This document shows, one piece after another, positions 34,260 to 42,747 of a DNA stretch of 45,924 bases. The stretch is from an uncultured Kiritimatiellota bacterium (GTDB lineage: Bacteria; Verrucomicrobiota; Kiritimatiellia; RFP12; DVOR01): assembly GCA_944391065.1 (NCBI GenBank), contig CALXSH010000010.1, forward strand, positions 1 through 45,924, written 5' to 3'. Both the position numbers and the translations under genes were made by a program. How positions within the stretch are numbered: the stretch's first letter is position 1; every line of letters starts with the position of its first letter. The notes below the pieces were generated by a model. It was given only the letters and a program-made list of their open reading frames with translations, was not told the origin of the DNA and made no database searches.

Positions 34260-34787
34260 TCAGAACGACCCGAACACAATCGGGCAGAAGCCCCAAGACG
34301 TCTCGGAGATGATGTTCACCAACCCGATCTGAAGCCCGTAGGCGACGTGGGCATAATTAACCAAGCCAATCTGCATTCCCTTGAGTTCAACAACGCTGTT
34401 AATCAGGCCGAACTGGAGACCACCGGCATAGCCGGCCATATTGATGCCGCCAATCTGCAGACCGTACATCGTCTCCTTCACATTGTTCATCAGGCCGACA
34501 TCCAAGCCTTTCAGCCGGGAGCAGCTGCCGTAAAGCAACGACATGCGCAGACCACGGACGTCCCAATCCCCGGGCGGAAGCTCAACGGGAGTGATCAGCG
34601 AAACGCACAGCGGCGTCCACTCCCACGTCATCAGGCCATGCGACGCCGTCGCGTCGCCCAATTCACTCCGCGGCACGGAGGTGACGGCAGGATTGCGCGT
34701 GATGGTACCCGCGCCGGCCGACGCGGCCGAAAGCATGCCGGCGCAGCACAGCGCCAGCCCCAAAGACAACAGACCTCTGTTTCTCAT
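34260..34787 (-). CDS. LA_2272-type surface-repeat protein, first gene of envelope operon
   Basis: A 175-aa exported protein with signal peptide 1-26. Its C-terminal half is built from repeats of about 18 residues with a G-[LM]-Q-[IF]-G-[LG]-[VI]-N core (GLQIGGINMAG, GLQFGLINSV, GMQIGLVNYAH, GLQIGLVNII). This is the same family as the protein at 4645-5211, sharing the repeat but little else. AGGAGG precedes the ATG. It leads the operon toward lpoB. Confidence 0.75.
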   Translation of the reverse strand: MRNRGLLSLGLALCCAGMLSAASAGAGTITRNPAVTSVPRSELGDATASHGLMTWEWTPLCVSLITPVELPPGDWDVRGLRMSLLYGSCSRLKGLDVGLMNNVKETMYGLQIGGINMAGYAGGLQFGLINSVVELKGMQIGLVNYAHVAYGLQIGLVNIISETSWGFCPIVFGSF

Positions 34788-34850
34788 GACAGGTCCTCCT
34801 TATGCTTCATTTTCCGTACCGGTCAGGCAATCCGCCCGCAGTACGGGAGT

Positions 34851-34859
34851 ACTCTACCA
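34851..34859 (-). promoter_or_regulatory. Extended -10 promoter of the envelope operon
   Basis: TGG-TAGAGT on the minus strand (34859-34851). Predicted initiation near 34844 gives a leader of about 57 nt for the six-gene operon. No -35 consensus is visible. Confidence 0.45.
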
Positions 34860-34972
34860 TAATCCCTTCATCCTGAGGAAGGCAAAAGCGCTCCACGCGG
34901 TCTTTGGACGCTTCCGGCAGACAAAGGGCCGCCTCCGGGAACGCGAAGGGCCGGCATCCGGGCGTCTGGATG

Positions 34973-35002
34973 TTGCAGAAAAGGAGGGGAAGCGTGTATC
35001 AT
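34973..35002 (+). promoter_or_regulatory. Possible promoter of hydG
   Basis: TTGCAG (34973-34978) and TATCAT (34997-35002) are spaced by 18 bp, and would give a leader of about 78 nt. The match is modest. A TATACT overlaps the hydG start codon at 35090-35095 but is too close to serve the same start. Confidence 0.3.
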
Positions 35003-35086
35003 ACGCCCATATTTGCCTTATGGTGGCGTGCGGCACGTCTGTATTTCGCAGAAAAGGCACGCCCGGGCTGATTGTGAGAGCGTTAC

Positions 35087-36508
35087 ATGTATACTATGGA
35101 TACCACCCTGCCTCCGGATGCCAAGGCCTTCATCGACGACGCCAAGCTTGAACGCATGGTCGCCGATATGCATGAGGATCCAGAAGCCGTCCGCAAGGTC
35201 ATCGCCAAGAGTCTGCGCAAGGAAGCGCTGACCGTCGAAGAAACCGCCACCCTGCTCGGTGCCGAAAGCCCGGAGCTGGTCGAGGAAATCTTTGAGGCCG
35301 CACGCAAGCTGAAGCGCGACGTCTATGGTAACCGCATCGTCTTCTTTGCCCCGCTCTACGTCGGCAACTTCTGCATCAATGACTGCAAGTACTGCGGTTT
35401 CCGCCGCTCTCTGACCTCCGCCGTCCGTCACACCCTCTCCGACGAGGAGCTCGTCCGCGAGACCGAAGCCCTTGAGGACCTCGGCCACAAACGCCTGATT
35501 CTGGTCTACGGCGAGAGCCCGAAGTATTCCCCTGATTTCATCGCCCACACCGTCCGCACCGTCTACGGCACCAAAAAGGGCCATGGCGAAATCCGCCGCG
35601 TCAACATCAATGCCGCCCCGCTCGATGAGGAAGGTTTCCGCATCGTCAAGGCCGCTGGCATCGGCACCTACCAAATCTTCCAGGAGACCTACCACAAGAA
35701 GACCTACGCCGAGTGGCACCCCGCCAACACGATGAAGGGCGACTACCTCTGGCGTCTGAACGCGTTCGACCGCGCTTTCCGCGCCGGCATCGACGACATG
35801 GGCCTCGGTGTCCTCTTCGGTCTCTACGACTGGCGTTTTGAAGTGCTGGCGATGGTCACCCACGCCCGTTACCTCCAGGAAAAGTTCGGTGTCGGCCCGC
35901 ACACCCTTTCCTTCCCGCGCATCAAGCCCGCCGAGGGTCTTGCTCTCAACCTGAAGTACCAGGTTGACGACGCGGCCTACAAGCGCTTGGTCGCCATCCT
36001 CCGCCTGGCCGTCCCCTACACCGGCCTAATCATGACGGCCCGCGAGCCGGCCGAACTCCGCCGCGAAGTCCTTGCCTTCGGCGTCTCCCAGATTGACGCC
36101 GGCACGAAACTCGAAATCGGCGGCTACCAGGAGAAACGCGAAGAGGGCGAACAGACCCTCAACCGCGAACAGTTCCAGGTCGGCGACACCCGCAGCCTTG
36201 ACGAGGTCATCGGCGAAATCATGGAACAGGATTACATTCCGAGCTTCTGCACCAGCTGCTACCGCCTCGGCCGCACCGGCGAACATTTCATGGAGTACGC
36301 CATCCCCGGCTTCATCGGCCGCTTCTGCACGCCGAACGCCATCATGACGCTCTCCGAGTATCTTTACGACTATGCCTCCCCCGAAACCCGTGCCAAAGGC
36401 ATGGCCCTCATCGCGCGCGAGCTTGAGAAACTCGACCCCAAGCTGCGCGACGAGGTCAAGTCCCGTCTGGCTCGCGTAAAGAACGGGGAACGCGATCTTT
36501 ACTTCTAA
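35087..36508 (+). CDS. hydG: [FeFe]-hydrogenase H-cluster maturase HydG
   Basis: Radical SAM tyrosine lyase that makes the CO and CN ligands of the H-cluster. The 473-aa length is normal. The radical SAM Cys triad is C96-x3-C100-x2-C103 (CINDCKYCGF). The auxiliary cluster motif is C-x2-C-x22-C with C388, C391 and C414, the feature that separates HydG from the related ThiH, which lacks it. A weak GAGAG is 6 nt before the ATG at 35087; another ATG is at 35096. HydE, HydF and hydrogenase subunits are not in the window. The gene is the best marker that the organism is an anaerobe. Confidence 0.93.
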   Translation: MYTMDTTLPPDAKAFIDDAKLERMVADMHEDPEAVRKVIAKSLRKEALTVEETATLLGAESPELVEEIFEAARKLKRDVYGNRIVFFAPLYVGNFCINDCKYCGFRRSLTSAVRHTLSDEELVRETEALEDLGHKRLILVYGESPKYSPDFIAHTVRTVYGTKKGHGEIRRVNINAAPLDEEGFRIVKAAGIGTYQIFQETYHKKTYAEWHPANTMKGDYLWRLNAFDRAFRAGIDDMGLGVLFGLYDWRFEVLAMVTHARYLQEKFGVGPHTLSFPRIKPAEGLALNLKYQVDDAAYKRLVAILRLAVPYTGLIMTAREPAELRREVLAFGVSQIDAGTKLEIGGYQEKREEGEQTLNREQFQVGDTRSLDEVIGEIMEQDYIPSFCTSCYRLGRTGEHFMEYAIPGFIGRFCTPNAIMTLSEYLYDYASPETRAKGMALIARELEKLDPKLRDEVKSRLARVKNGERDLYF

Positions 36509-36527
36509 ACCCCACAAGGAACACCCT

Positions 36528-37241
36528 ATGGATATGCAAGCCCTCCTGGCGCTCCAGGAAGAAGACGGCCGCATCCGCGACCTCCAGCGCGAACTCCGCG
36601 TCCTCCTCCCCGCGCGCAAGAGCGAAGCCCAGGCCCGCCTGAAAACCGCCCGCGAGGACGTCGAAAAGGCTCTTCAAGCCAATCTCGCCGCCCAGCGTGA
36701 GTATGAGCGTTTTCACCGTGACTATACCCGTCAGCGTGACATCATGAGCCGTGCCGAGCGCAACGCCGCCATGTCCGGCGACGCCCGCGTGGCCTCCGTG
36801 GCCATGAGCCAGCACGCCGCTGCCTCCGAGGCCGCAGCCCGCGCCGAAGCCGCCGCGGCCGAAGCTTCCGCCCACCTGACGCCCGAAGAGCGTCGCCTCG
36901 ATCAGGCCCGTGCCTTCGAAGCCGAGGAGGAACGCGCCGTTCAGGATCTGCTTGACACCATTCGCGAACGCAAGGGCCAGGTCGAGGAAGAACTCGTCCG
37001 CGTCCAGGCGCGCCGCGAGGAGCTTGCCAAGGCCGTCCCGCCCGTCCAGCTGAAGTACTACGAACGCCTCCGCCTGACCCGCTGGCCCTGCGCCGTCGAG
37101 TACCACCGTGCCGAAGGCGTCTGCAGCGGATGCAACCTCGTCCAGCCCCACTCCGTGACCCAGGCCGTTCTCCACGCCGACAAGACGCCGAACAACCCGA
37201 CCATGGTCACCTGTCCGGCCTGCGGCCGTATCCTGCTCTGA
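36528..37241 (+). CDS. C4-type zinc-ribbon coiled-coil protein
   Basis: A 237-aa cytoplasmic protein of the COG1579/CT398-like family. Residues about 5-175 form a long coiled coil rich in Ala, Glu and Arg. The C-terminus carries a C4 zinc ribbon, CSGC ... CPAC, with about 26 residues between the two pairs. The family's function is not settled. AAGGA lies 7 nt before the ATG, 20 bp after hydG. It ends only 12 bp before the 5' end of rnpB. Confidence 0.85.
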   Translation: MDMQALLALQEEDGRIRDLQRELRVLLPARKSEAQARLKTAREDVEKALQANLAAQREYERFHRDYTRQRDIMSRAERNAAMSGDARVASVAMSQHAAASEAAARAEAAAAEASAHLTPEERRLDQARAFEAEEERAVQDLLDTIRERKGQVEEELVRVQARREELAKAVPPVQLKYYERLRLTRWPCAVEYHRAEGVCSGCNLVQPHSVTQAVLHADKTPNNPTMVTCPACGRILL

Positions 37242-37253
37242 TACGACACCCCT

Positions 37254-37603
37254 TTTGCCGGGGCGGCCAATCGCTTGGGCTTCGAGCCCAAGAGGAAAGT
37301 CCGGACTCCGCAGGGCAGGGATGCCGGCTGTAATGGCCGGCGGACGCGGGGCAAGCCCGCGTGACGGAAAGTGCCACAGAAACAAACCGCCGTCTCTCGA
37401 CGGTAAGGGTGAAAAGGCGGGGTAAGAGCCCACCGCCGCGCGACGTGAGTCCGCGGGCAAGGCAAACCCATCCCGGAGCAAACTCAAATAGGCGAAGAGG
37501 TACGGCCCGTACCGCGGGAGCGATTCCACATTCGCGGGTTGAGCGCTTAGTTAAATGATTGGCACCCGAAAGGGTACAGAAATCGGCTTACAGCCCCGGC
37601 AAA
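37254..37603 (+). ncRNA. rnpB: RNase P RNA, bacterial type A-like
   Basis: About 350 nt. P1 is the perfect pair GCCGGGGC (37257-37264) with GCCCCGGC (37593-37600), extended by TTT/AAA. Universal core motifs occur in order: GAGGAAAGTCCGGAC (37292-37306), ACAGAAAC near 37377, GTAAGAGCCCACCG (37421-37434), GGCAAACCC, AAATGATTG near 37554 and ACAGAAATCGGCTTACAG (37576-37593). The 5' end could be processed from the zinc-ribbon transcript, since only 12 bp separate them. A terminator follows at 37610. Confidence 0.97.
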
Positions 37604-37609
37604 TTTTTA

Positions 37610-37639
37610 GCCCGCGTGGGAAACCACGCGGGCCTTTTT
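37610..37639 (+). terminator. Intrinsic terminator after rnpB
   Basis: GCCCGCGTGG (37610-37619) pairs perfectly with CCACGCGGGC (37624-37633) around GAAA, a tetraloop, and is followed by C and TTTTT (37635-37639). Convergent with the SDR gene ending at 37661. Confidence 0.92.
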
Positions 37640-37660
37640 CGTATCTTCGGGCTGTGACCA

Positions 37661-38494
37661 TCAGAGCACGCGCAGCAGCGCGGAGACAAAGGGCGTCGGC
37701 GGCACCCAGAGCCCCGCCTCCTGGAGACGGCGGACAGAGAGGTGGCAGTCGTAGGGTCGTGGCACGGCCGTCGGATGGCGGTCGGGCAGGCACTGTTCGG
37801 CTTGACAGCCCACGAGCGGCGCAATCGTGAGGGCCATGAGATGCTTGGTCATCGCCTCGGTCCCCGTGTAGTGGTAAATTCCCTGGAGCGTGATCCCCAC
37901 CCCGGGCAACATCGCCGCGATCTGACGCGCCACGTCGGGCGTGAAAGTCGGATAGCGGACGGCGACGTCATCCATCGGCACCGATGCCCCGCGGGCAGCC
38001 ATAAGATTGGCCGCCAGCACCGTCACGGCCGAGGCCCGCAGGTCGGGCGTCGGGCCGAAGAGAATCGGTACGCGCAGGATGACGACATTGGGCAGCGCCT
38101 CGATGGCCTCCTCGGCTGCTGCCTTCTGACGGCCGTAGCCATTGAGCGGGCAGCGGGGCGCGTCGGTCTCGTAGGGTGCGTCCGTCCCGTCAAAGACATA
38201 GTCCGTGGAGATGTGCACCAAGGGCACCCCGGCCGCGGCCAACCGCGCCGGCAGGTCGATATTGAGGGAGTGCACCTCAGGCGAATCGCTTTCGCACAGG
38301 TCGGGGCGACGCTGGGCGGCGCAGTTGACGATGGCTTCGGGACGGCCCGTCTCCAGCAACCGCGCGACGGCATCACCGTCGCAGAGATTGTATTCGGCAT
38401 GGGTCGGGGCCGACACGGTATGGCCGCCTGCGGTCAGTTCGGCACGAACCGCCCGGCCCAACAGGCCGCTCCCACCAGTGAGCAGAATCTTCAT
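37661..38494 (-). CDS. RmlD-like SDR reductase
   Basis: A 277-aa NAD(P)-dependent extended SDR of the RmlD/MAT2B type, which reduces dTDP-4-keto sugars or acts as a regulatory subunit. Seen: GGSGLLG at residues 7-13, an NCAAQRRPDLCE segment, HISTDYVFDG at about 94-103, and catalytic YGRQK (Y-x3-K). The ATG overlaps the stop of the TatD gene by 4 bp. No other rml gene is here, so the substrate is unknown. It is the last gene of the FHA-PEGA operon and has no clear terminator on its strand. Confidence 0.85.
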   Translation of the reverse strand: MKILLTGGSGLLGRAVRAELTAGGHTVSAPTHAEYNLCDGDAVARLLETGRPEAIVNCAAQRRPDLCESDSPEVHSLNIDLPARLAAAGVPLVHISTDYVFDGTDAPYETDAPRCPLNGYGRQKAAAEEAIEALPNVVILRVPILFGPTPDLRASAVTVLAANLMAARGASVPMDDVAVRYPTFTPDVARQIAAMLPGVGITLQGIYHYTGTEAMTKHLMALTIAPLVGCQAEQCLPDRHPTAVPRPYDCHLSVRRLQEAGLWVPPTPFVSALLRVL

Positions 38495-39276
38495 AAACGC
38501 ACCTCCATGCCGCTTTTGAAACCGTCAGGCCTCCGGAAGCAGCGCGTCGCGTTGGCCGTGGTCAGCGCGGCAAAGGCTTCGAGGGGCACACCCCGGAGCT
38601 TGGCGATGGCCTCGGCCGTATGGCGGACATAGGCGGGCCGGTTGGGACGGCCACGCATCGGCACCGGCGCCAGATAGGGCGTATCGGTTTCGACCAGGAT
38701 CCGGTCGTCAGGTAGGAACTTTGCCACCTCACGGAGCCGGTCGGCGTTGCGGAAGGTCACGATGCCGCTCAGCGAAATCCAGTACCCCAGGTCCAGCAGC
38801 TTCCGCGCGAAGGAAATGTCACCGGTGAAGGAATGGATGACGCCGGTCGCAGGCAGATCGGCCCCGCGCAGCGCATCCAGCGTCACGTCGTCAGCTTCAC
38901 GCGTATGGACGATAATCGGCAGTCCGCGCGCCCTGGCGACCGCGGTCTGAACGGCGAAACGCGTCCGTTGCAGGGTCTCGGTCTCGGGTCCCGAGGCATA
39001 GTGGAAGTCGAAGCCCAGCTCTCCCACGGCGCAGATACCAGAATCGGGTTCGAAGGTCCCGTCCCAGGGTTCCTCCGCGCTCCAGTCAATCCCTTGGGCA
39101 AAGCAGCGCCCGGACGCGGCCGCAGCACGGTTCATGGCCGCGTTGCCGCCGACTAGGAGCACACGCACGCCGAGCGCTTCGGCCTCGGCCAGCATCGCCT
39201 CATCCGTGCCGTCGCCGGCCGGATGACAGTGAGTATCGATCAGAAGGGGAAGGTTACTTGCCGATGTAGCGCACAC
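38491..39276 (-). CDS. TatD-family metal-dependent hydrolase
   Basis: A 261-aa TIM-barrel enzyme of the TatD DNase/YcfH type. Motifs: LLIDTHCHPAG near the N-terminus, GELGFDFHY, IVHTREADD, HSFTG and VETDTPYLAP with the final metal-ligand Asp. The start is a GTG at 39276, with GAGGAG (39284-39289) 7 nt upstream, so it overlaps the PEGA gene by 23 bp. Family members are nucleases or deformylase-like; no specific substrate can be read. It lies between the PEGA protein and the SDR gene. Confidence 0.9.
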   Translation of the reverse strand: MCATSASNLPLLIDTHCHPAGDGTDEAMLAEAEALGVRVLLVGGNAAMNRAAAASGRCFAQGIDWSAEEPWDGTFEPDSGICAVGELGFDFHYASGPETETLQRTRFAVQTAVARARGLPIIVHTREADDVTLDALRGADLPATGVIHSFTGDISFARKLLDLGYWISLSGIVTFRNADRLREVAKFLPDDRILVETDTPYLAPVPMRGRPNRPAYVRHTAEAIAKLRGVPLEAFAALTTANATRCFRRPDGFKSGMEVRL

Positions 39277-40555
39277 GGACGATCTCCTCGTTGCGGAAGG
39301 TCCGCCGGAAGCCGGGCTTGATCTCGACCTGATAGGCCCCGTCCGACGTCTGACCGATCAGGTAACCGGTATAGGTACCGCCGAGGGTGACGATTTCCAC
39401 GTCGGGAGAGAATTCAAGCTTCACCTTCAGGTCAGTATTGCGGTTGTGCGTGACAGTCAGCTCCTTGACCGCGTCGGCATAGCCGGGTGCCTTCAGCACG
39501 ACGGTGTAGGTGCCGGGCGCCAAGTCAAACCGGCGCGGGGCAGACGTAAAGGAGGTCGGCGTCTGCGGCACCGTCTCGCCGAGCTTCTTGCCCGCCACCC
39601 AGACCGCCGTTACGGGTGGCTGCGTCTGCACGGTGAGCGAACCGAAAATGGGTGTCAGGGTAAATTCGCGGGAGATGCGCGCGCCGGCGTCCAGCGTCAC
39701 GCTCCCCTGCGCCTCGGCATAGCCCTCCATCGTGGCGCGGACCGAATAAGTGCCGGGCGGCAGATCACCCAAATGGAGATCGGACTGACCGCGGTACTGG
39801 CCGTCGACGTAAATACGCGCGCCGGCGGGCACCGTCGAGACCAGCAGACCGGCCTTGAGCGGTTCGAGCGTGAAGTCAAGCGGCACGGTCTCGCCGGCCC
39901 GGAGCGTCACCTCGCGGGCAACGGGCTGGCACCCCTCGGCTGTCAGCCGCAGCTGCACAATCCCCTCGCGGACGCGACTCAGCGTGCAGGGCGTCACGCC
40001 GCGTTCGATGCCGCCGACGTAGACCTTGGCACCGGCGGGACTCGACGTGACGGTCAGCGTGCCGGAATCGGAGACCATCGCCAGATCGACTACCTGCGGT
40101 TTGCCGTCGCGCAGATCCAGCTGCAGGGTGCGCTCCTGAAATCCCTCGGCGCGGGCAATGACGCGGTAGGTCCGGGACTGATCGAAGAAGGTCGGCAACG
40201 GCGTCGTCCCCAGCTCCATGCCGTCGCAGAGGATACGCGTCTCGGCAGAGGCGCGGAAGAGCACGGGAATCGGTTCTGGCGTGAGATCGAAATCCTCGTG
40301 ATGCCGTCCGTCGGGTTCTGCCTTCATGTAACGGTAGGCCGTCCGGTAGCCGGGCGCCGAGAGCTTAAGCAGTGCGTCCTCGGTCGGGCCAAGGGTGACG
40401 TTGAAGCTCGCGCCCTGCCCGACAACACGATGATTGACCGTCAGCGTCGCGGAGGGCGTCACCGTAATGCGCAGGACCTGGTTGGGCTCAGGCTCCGCGG
40501 CCGTCAGCGCCGCCGCGCACACCCATACCGTCAAAAGGGAAAGGATGGCCTTCAT
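39254..40555 (-). CDS. Exported protein with five tandem PEGA-like domains
   Basis: A 433-aa exported protein with signal peptide 1-20. Five PEGA-like repeats of about 68 residues follow (about 26-94, 95-160, 166-233, 234-302, 303-380). The third and fourth are the best, with SSPAGAKVYVGG, GVTPCTL, PAGARIYVDG and LPPGTYSV; the first two are degenerate. The last 50 residues (VEIVTLGGTYTGYLIGQTSD and onwards) are a small beta domain. PEGA units are thought to bind surface polymers or partners. AGGAGG precedes the ATG, 1 bp after the FHA gene. Confidence 0.8.
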   Translation of the reverse strand: MKAILSLLTVWVCAAALTAAEPEPNQVLRITVTPSATLTVNHRVVGQGASFNVTLGPTEDALLKLSAPGYRTAYRYMKAEPDGRHHEDFDLTPEPIPVLFRASAETRILCDGMELGTTPLPTFFDQSRTYRVIARAEGFQERTLQLDLRDGKPQVVDLAMVSDSGTLTVTSSPAGAKVYVGGIERGVTPCTLSRVREGIVQLRLTAEGCQPVAREVTLRAGETVPLDFTLEPLKAGLLVSTVPAGARIYVDGQYRGQSDLHLGDLPPGTYSVRATMEGYAEAQGSVTLDAGARISREFTLTPIFGSLTVQTQPPVTAVWVAGKKLGETVPQTPTSFTSAPRRFDLAPGTYTVVLKAPGYADAVKELTVTHNRNTDLKVKLEFSPDVEIVTLGGTYTGYLIGQTSDGAYQVEIKPGFRRTFRNEEIVRVRYIGK

Positions 40556-40556
40556 C

Positions 40557-41966
40557 TCAGCGCCTCCTGTTCAGAAACTGTCTTTCCACCATCAGCAGCT
40601 GTTCGCCCGCGTCGGCGTTGCGTCGGTCGTCGCGGTCCGGGATCAGCCGGCGGATCTGCTGCAGCAGTTTGGCGGCCTCTTCGTACTGCTGGGTATTCAT
40701 CGCCCGCTCAACGGCGAAGGCCAGATCCTCATACCGCCGCAACAGCAGGGCCTCGGCCTCGCGCAGGCCGTCCTGCAGTTCGGCCGCAAAGGAGGGCTTG
40801 GGATTAAGCGTCGTCAACGCGTCCAGTCCCTCTCGGTAGGCCGTCACGCTGGCATGCAGGCGCCCGTCGTCCAAATCGCGCTCCGCCCAATAGCGGCGCG
40901 CCGTGTCGAGACGCTGACGGGCCAGTTCGGTCAGCTCAGCCACCGAGAAACTCTCGGCCCACAGCCCCGCCTCGTTCTTCAGGAAGAGCTCCAGGCGGTC
41001 GCACAGACGGTCAAAGGCCCGGTCAGAGGCGTTGGCCGCCTCGCGCTGCCAGACGTCACACCCCATCACCAACGTCAGCGCGCGCCGGCGGAACGACTGT
41101 CCGCCGTCGGCGCTCTGCTCCGGATAAATCGGCGGAATGGCCGCGTACCCCGAGTCTAGGAGAAGGTCGCGGAGCGTGTCGTGGTCCTTCTCGGAGAGCT
41201 CGACACGCTTGGCAAAACTCCGATCCTCCGCGCCCAGATCATCCACCGTAAGCTCTAGGACGCGGTCATTCGTGTAAACCGCGACATAACGGAAGAGCCG
41301 CTCGGCATCCATGGCCAGACGCTCGTAACGGAATTCGAAGGGCAACGCTCGTGGCGCCGACAGCGCCCGCGGCACGTTGGCCACCGTCCCCGCGCCGCCA
41401 CCGGTGAGCTGGAAGAGCACTCCCGCCGCCACCACCGCGACCGACACGACAATCAGGACAATCAGTAGCCCGCGACGACCATGCCGTCCAGGCACCGGGG
41501 AGGCGGCTTCGGGCGAAAGCCCCAAATCGACGGCCTGCGGCTCGGCCGGTGCGGGCTCCGTGCCGGCGGCACCGTCGGGAAAGAGGTTGGGCACGGCCGC
41601 GGCCTTCGGCACGGACGGAACTGTCTCCGGCGCGATGACCTGGGTCTTCACCGCCGGCGCCGCGGCCGCCAAGACGACATCCAGACAGACGCTTCCCAGT
41701 TCGATTCGGTCCCCGGGCCGGATCACCGTCGGCCCCGCCGCCGGGACGCCGTTGACCAATGTGCCGTTGGAGGACCCGAGATCCTCGACAAACAGCATGT
41801 CCCCGCCCGTAAAAAAGCGGCAGTGACGGCGCGACAACGCCCCGTCATCCAAATAAAAATCGGCCGTATGCGAGCGACCCAGCACACCGCCCTGCGGCGG
41901 GATCTGCCAAACCGACCCGACTGAAGGACCGGCCGTCACTTTCACGGCCATCGCTGTTGCCATCAT
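40557..41966 (-). CDS. FHA-domain membrane protein
   Basis: A 469-aa protein with an N-terminal FHA domain (about 10-100), reading phosphothreonine on partner proteins: GRSHTADFYLDD, LSRRHCRF and DLGSSNGTLVNG are typical. A Pro/Ala linker follows, then one transmembrane helix at about 168-190, then an extracytoplasmic helical and beta domain with TPR-like repeats near the C-terminus. The start is the first or second ATG of ATGATG (41966/41963), just after GGAGG. It leads an operon with the PEGA protein. No Ser/Thr kinase is in the window. Confidence 0.85.
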   Translation of the reverse strand: MMATAMAVKVTAGPSVGSVWQIPPQGGVLGRSHTADFYLDDGALSRRHCRFFTGGDMLFVEDLGSSNGTLVNGVPAAGPTVIRPGDRIELGSVCLDVVLAAAAPAVKTQVIAPETVPSVPKAAAVPNLFPDGAAGTEPAPAEPQAVDLGLSPEAASPVPGRHGRRGLLIVLIVVSVAVVAAGVLFQLTGGGAGTVANVPRALSAPRALPFEFRYERLAMDAERLFRYVAVYTNDRVLELTVDDLGAEDRSFAKRVELSEKDHDTLRDLLLDSGYAAIPPIYPEQSADGGQSFRRRALTLVMGCDVWQREAANASDRAFDRLCDRLELFLKNEAGLWAESFSVAELTELARQRLDTARRYWAERDLDDGRLHASVTAYREGLDALTTLNPKPSFAAELQDGLREAEALLLRRYEDLAFAVERAMNTQQYEEAAKLLQQIRRLIPDRDDRRNADAGEQLLMVERQFLNRRR

Positions 41967-42000
41967 AACCTCCGGTTTTAGGCTGTCACGGACGGAGTTC

Positions 42001-42032
42001 AGTTTAGCAAAAACGCACTCCTATGGTATACT
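42001..42032. promoter_or_regulatory. Overlapping divergent promoters, FHA operon and marC
   Basis: On the minus strand TGC-TAAACT spans 42009-42001. On the plus strand TGG-TATACT spans 42024-42032, with TTAGCA (42004-42009) as a possible -35 at 17-bp spacing. The plus-strand -35 overlaps the minus-strand -10, so the two promoters cannot both be engaged by RNA polymerase at once. Confidence 0.5.
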
Positions 42033-42066
42033 TGGCGCGTATCACATCCTATCTCTGAGGTCAGCT

Positions 42067-42747
42067 ATGCGCGAAGTCTTACTCTTTGCCTGGAGTAATT
42101 ACGTCAAGCTCTTCTTCCTGTTCTGCCCCTTCTTTGTGCTGAACATGTTCCTCTCCCTGACGGAGTCCTTCCCCAGCCGGGCCAAGCGCTTCGTGGCCTT
42201 CAAGGTAACCCGTCTGGTCGTCATCATCGCTGCCATCGCCTACTTTGCCGGCAACCTCCTGCTGAGCCTCTTCGGCTTGGACCTCGACGGTTTCCGCATC
42301 GGCGCCGGCATCCTGCTGATGATTATCGCCGCGGACCTCGCCCTCGGCAGCGACACCCCCACCGCCAAGCAGCAGCCCCGCAGCCCCGAGGACATCATCA
42401 TCGTTCCCCTGGCCATTCCCATCATCATGGGCCCGGCCTGTATCTCCCCGCTCATCATCATCGGCGCCGAAGCCATGAGCCATCCGGACCACGGCATCCC
42501 CTACATCGCCGCCGGCTTCATCGGCTTTTTCTTTGCCATCATATCGCTCGGCCTCCTGCTCTATTTCGCAGAGCGCCTGGAGCGCGTCTTCGGCAAGCGC
42601 GTCATCCGCATCTTCTCCAAGGTCAGCGGCGTGATCCTGATTGCCATGGCCGCTCAAATGATTACGCAAGGCTTCGTCGCCTACCTGGACCGCAGCACCA
42701 TCGGCCAGGGCATCCTCACCGCACTCGAAAAACTCGCCCAGCAATGA
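42067..42747 (+). CDS. MarC-family integral membrane protein
   Basis: A 226-aa inner-membrane protein with six helices. Family-typical segments: NMFLSLTESFPSRAKR after the first helix, a central loop with EDIIIVPLAIPIIMGPA, and a C-terminal VSGVILIAMAAQMITQG. MarC is no longer thought to confer multidrug resistance; the function is unknown. GAGGT lies about 5 nt before the ATG. The stop overlaps the ATPase start by ATGA. Confidence 0.9.
   Translation: MREVLLFAWSNYVKLFFLFCPFFVLNMFLSLTESFPSRAKRFVAFKVTRLVVIIAAIAYFAGNLLLSLFGLDLDGFRIGAGILLMIIAADLALGSDTPTAKQQPRSPEDIIIVPLAIPIIMGPACISPLIIIGAEAMSHPDHGIPYIAAGFIGFFFAIISLGLLLYFAERLERVFGKRVIRIFSKVSGVILIAMAAQMITQGFVAYLDRSTIGQGILTALEKLAQQ

Noticed and set aside
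35090..35095. TATACT as promoter of hydG
   Set aside because: It overlaps the start codon, so transcripts from it would lack both the ATG at 35087 and that at 35096.
34543..35151. 202-codon plus-strand frame between the envelope operon and hydG
   Set aside because: It starts opposite a signal-peptide gene, runs over two promoters and overlaps hydG; no family motif and no Shine-Dalgarno.
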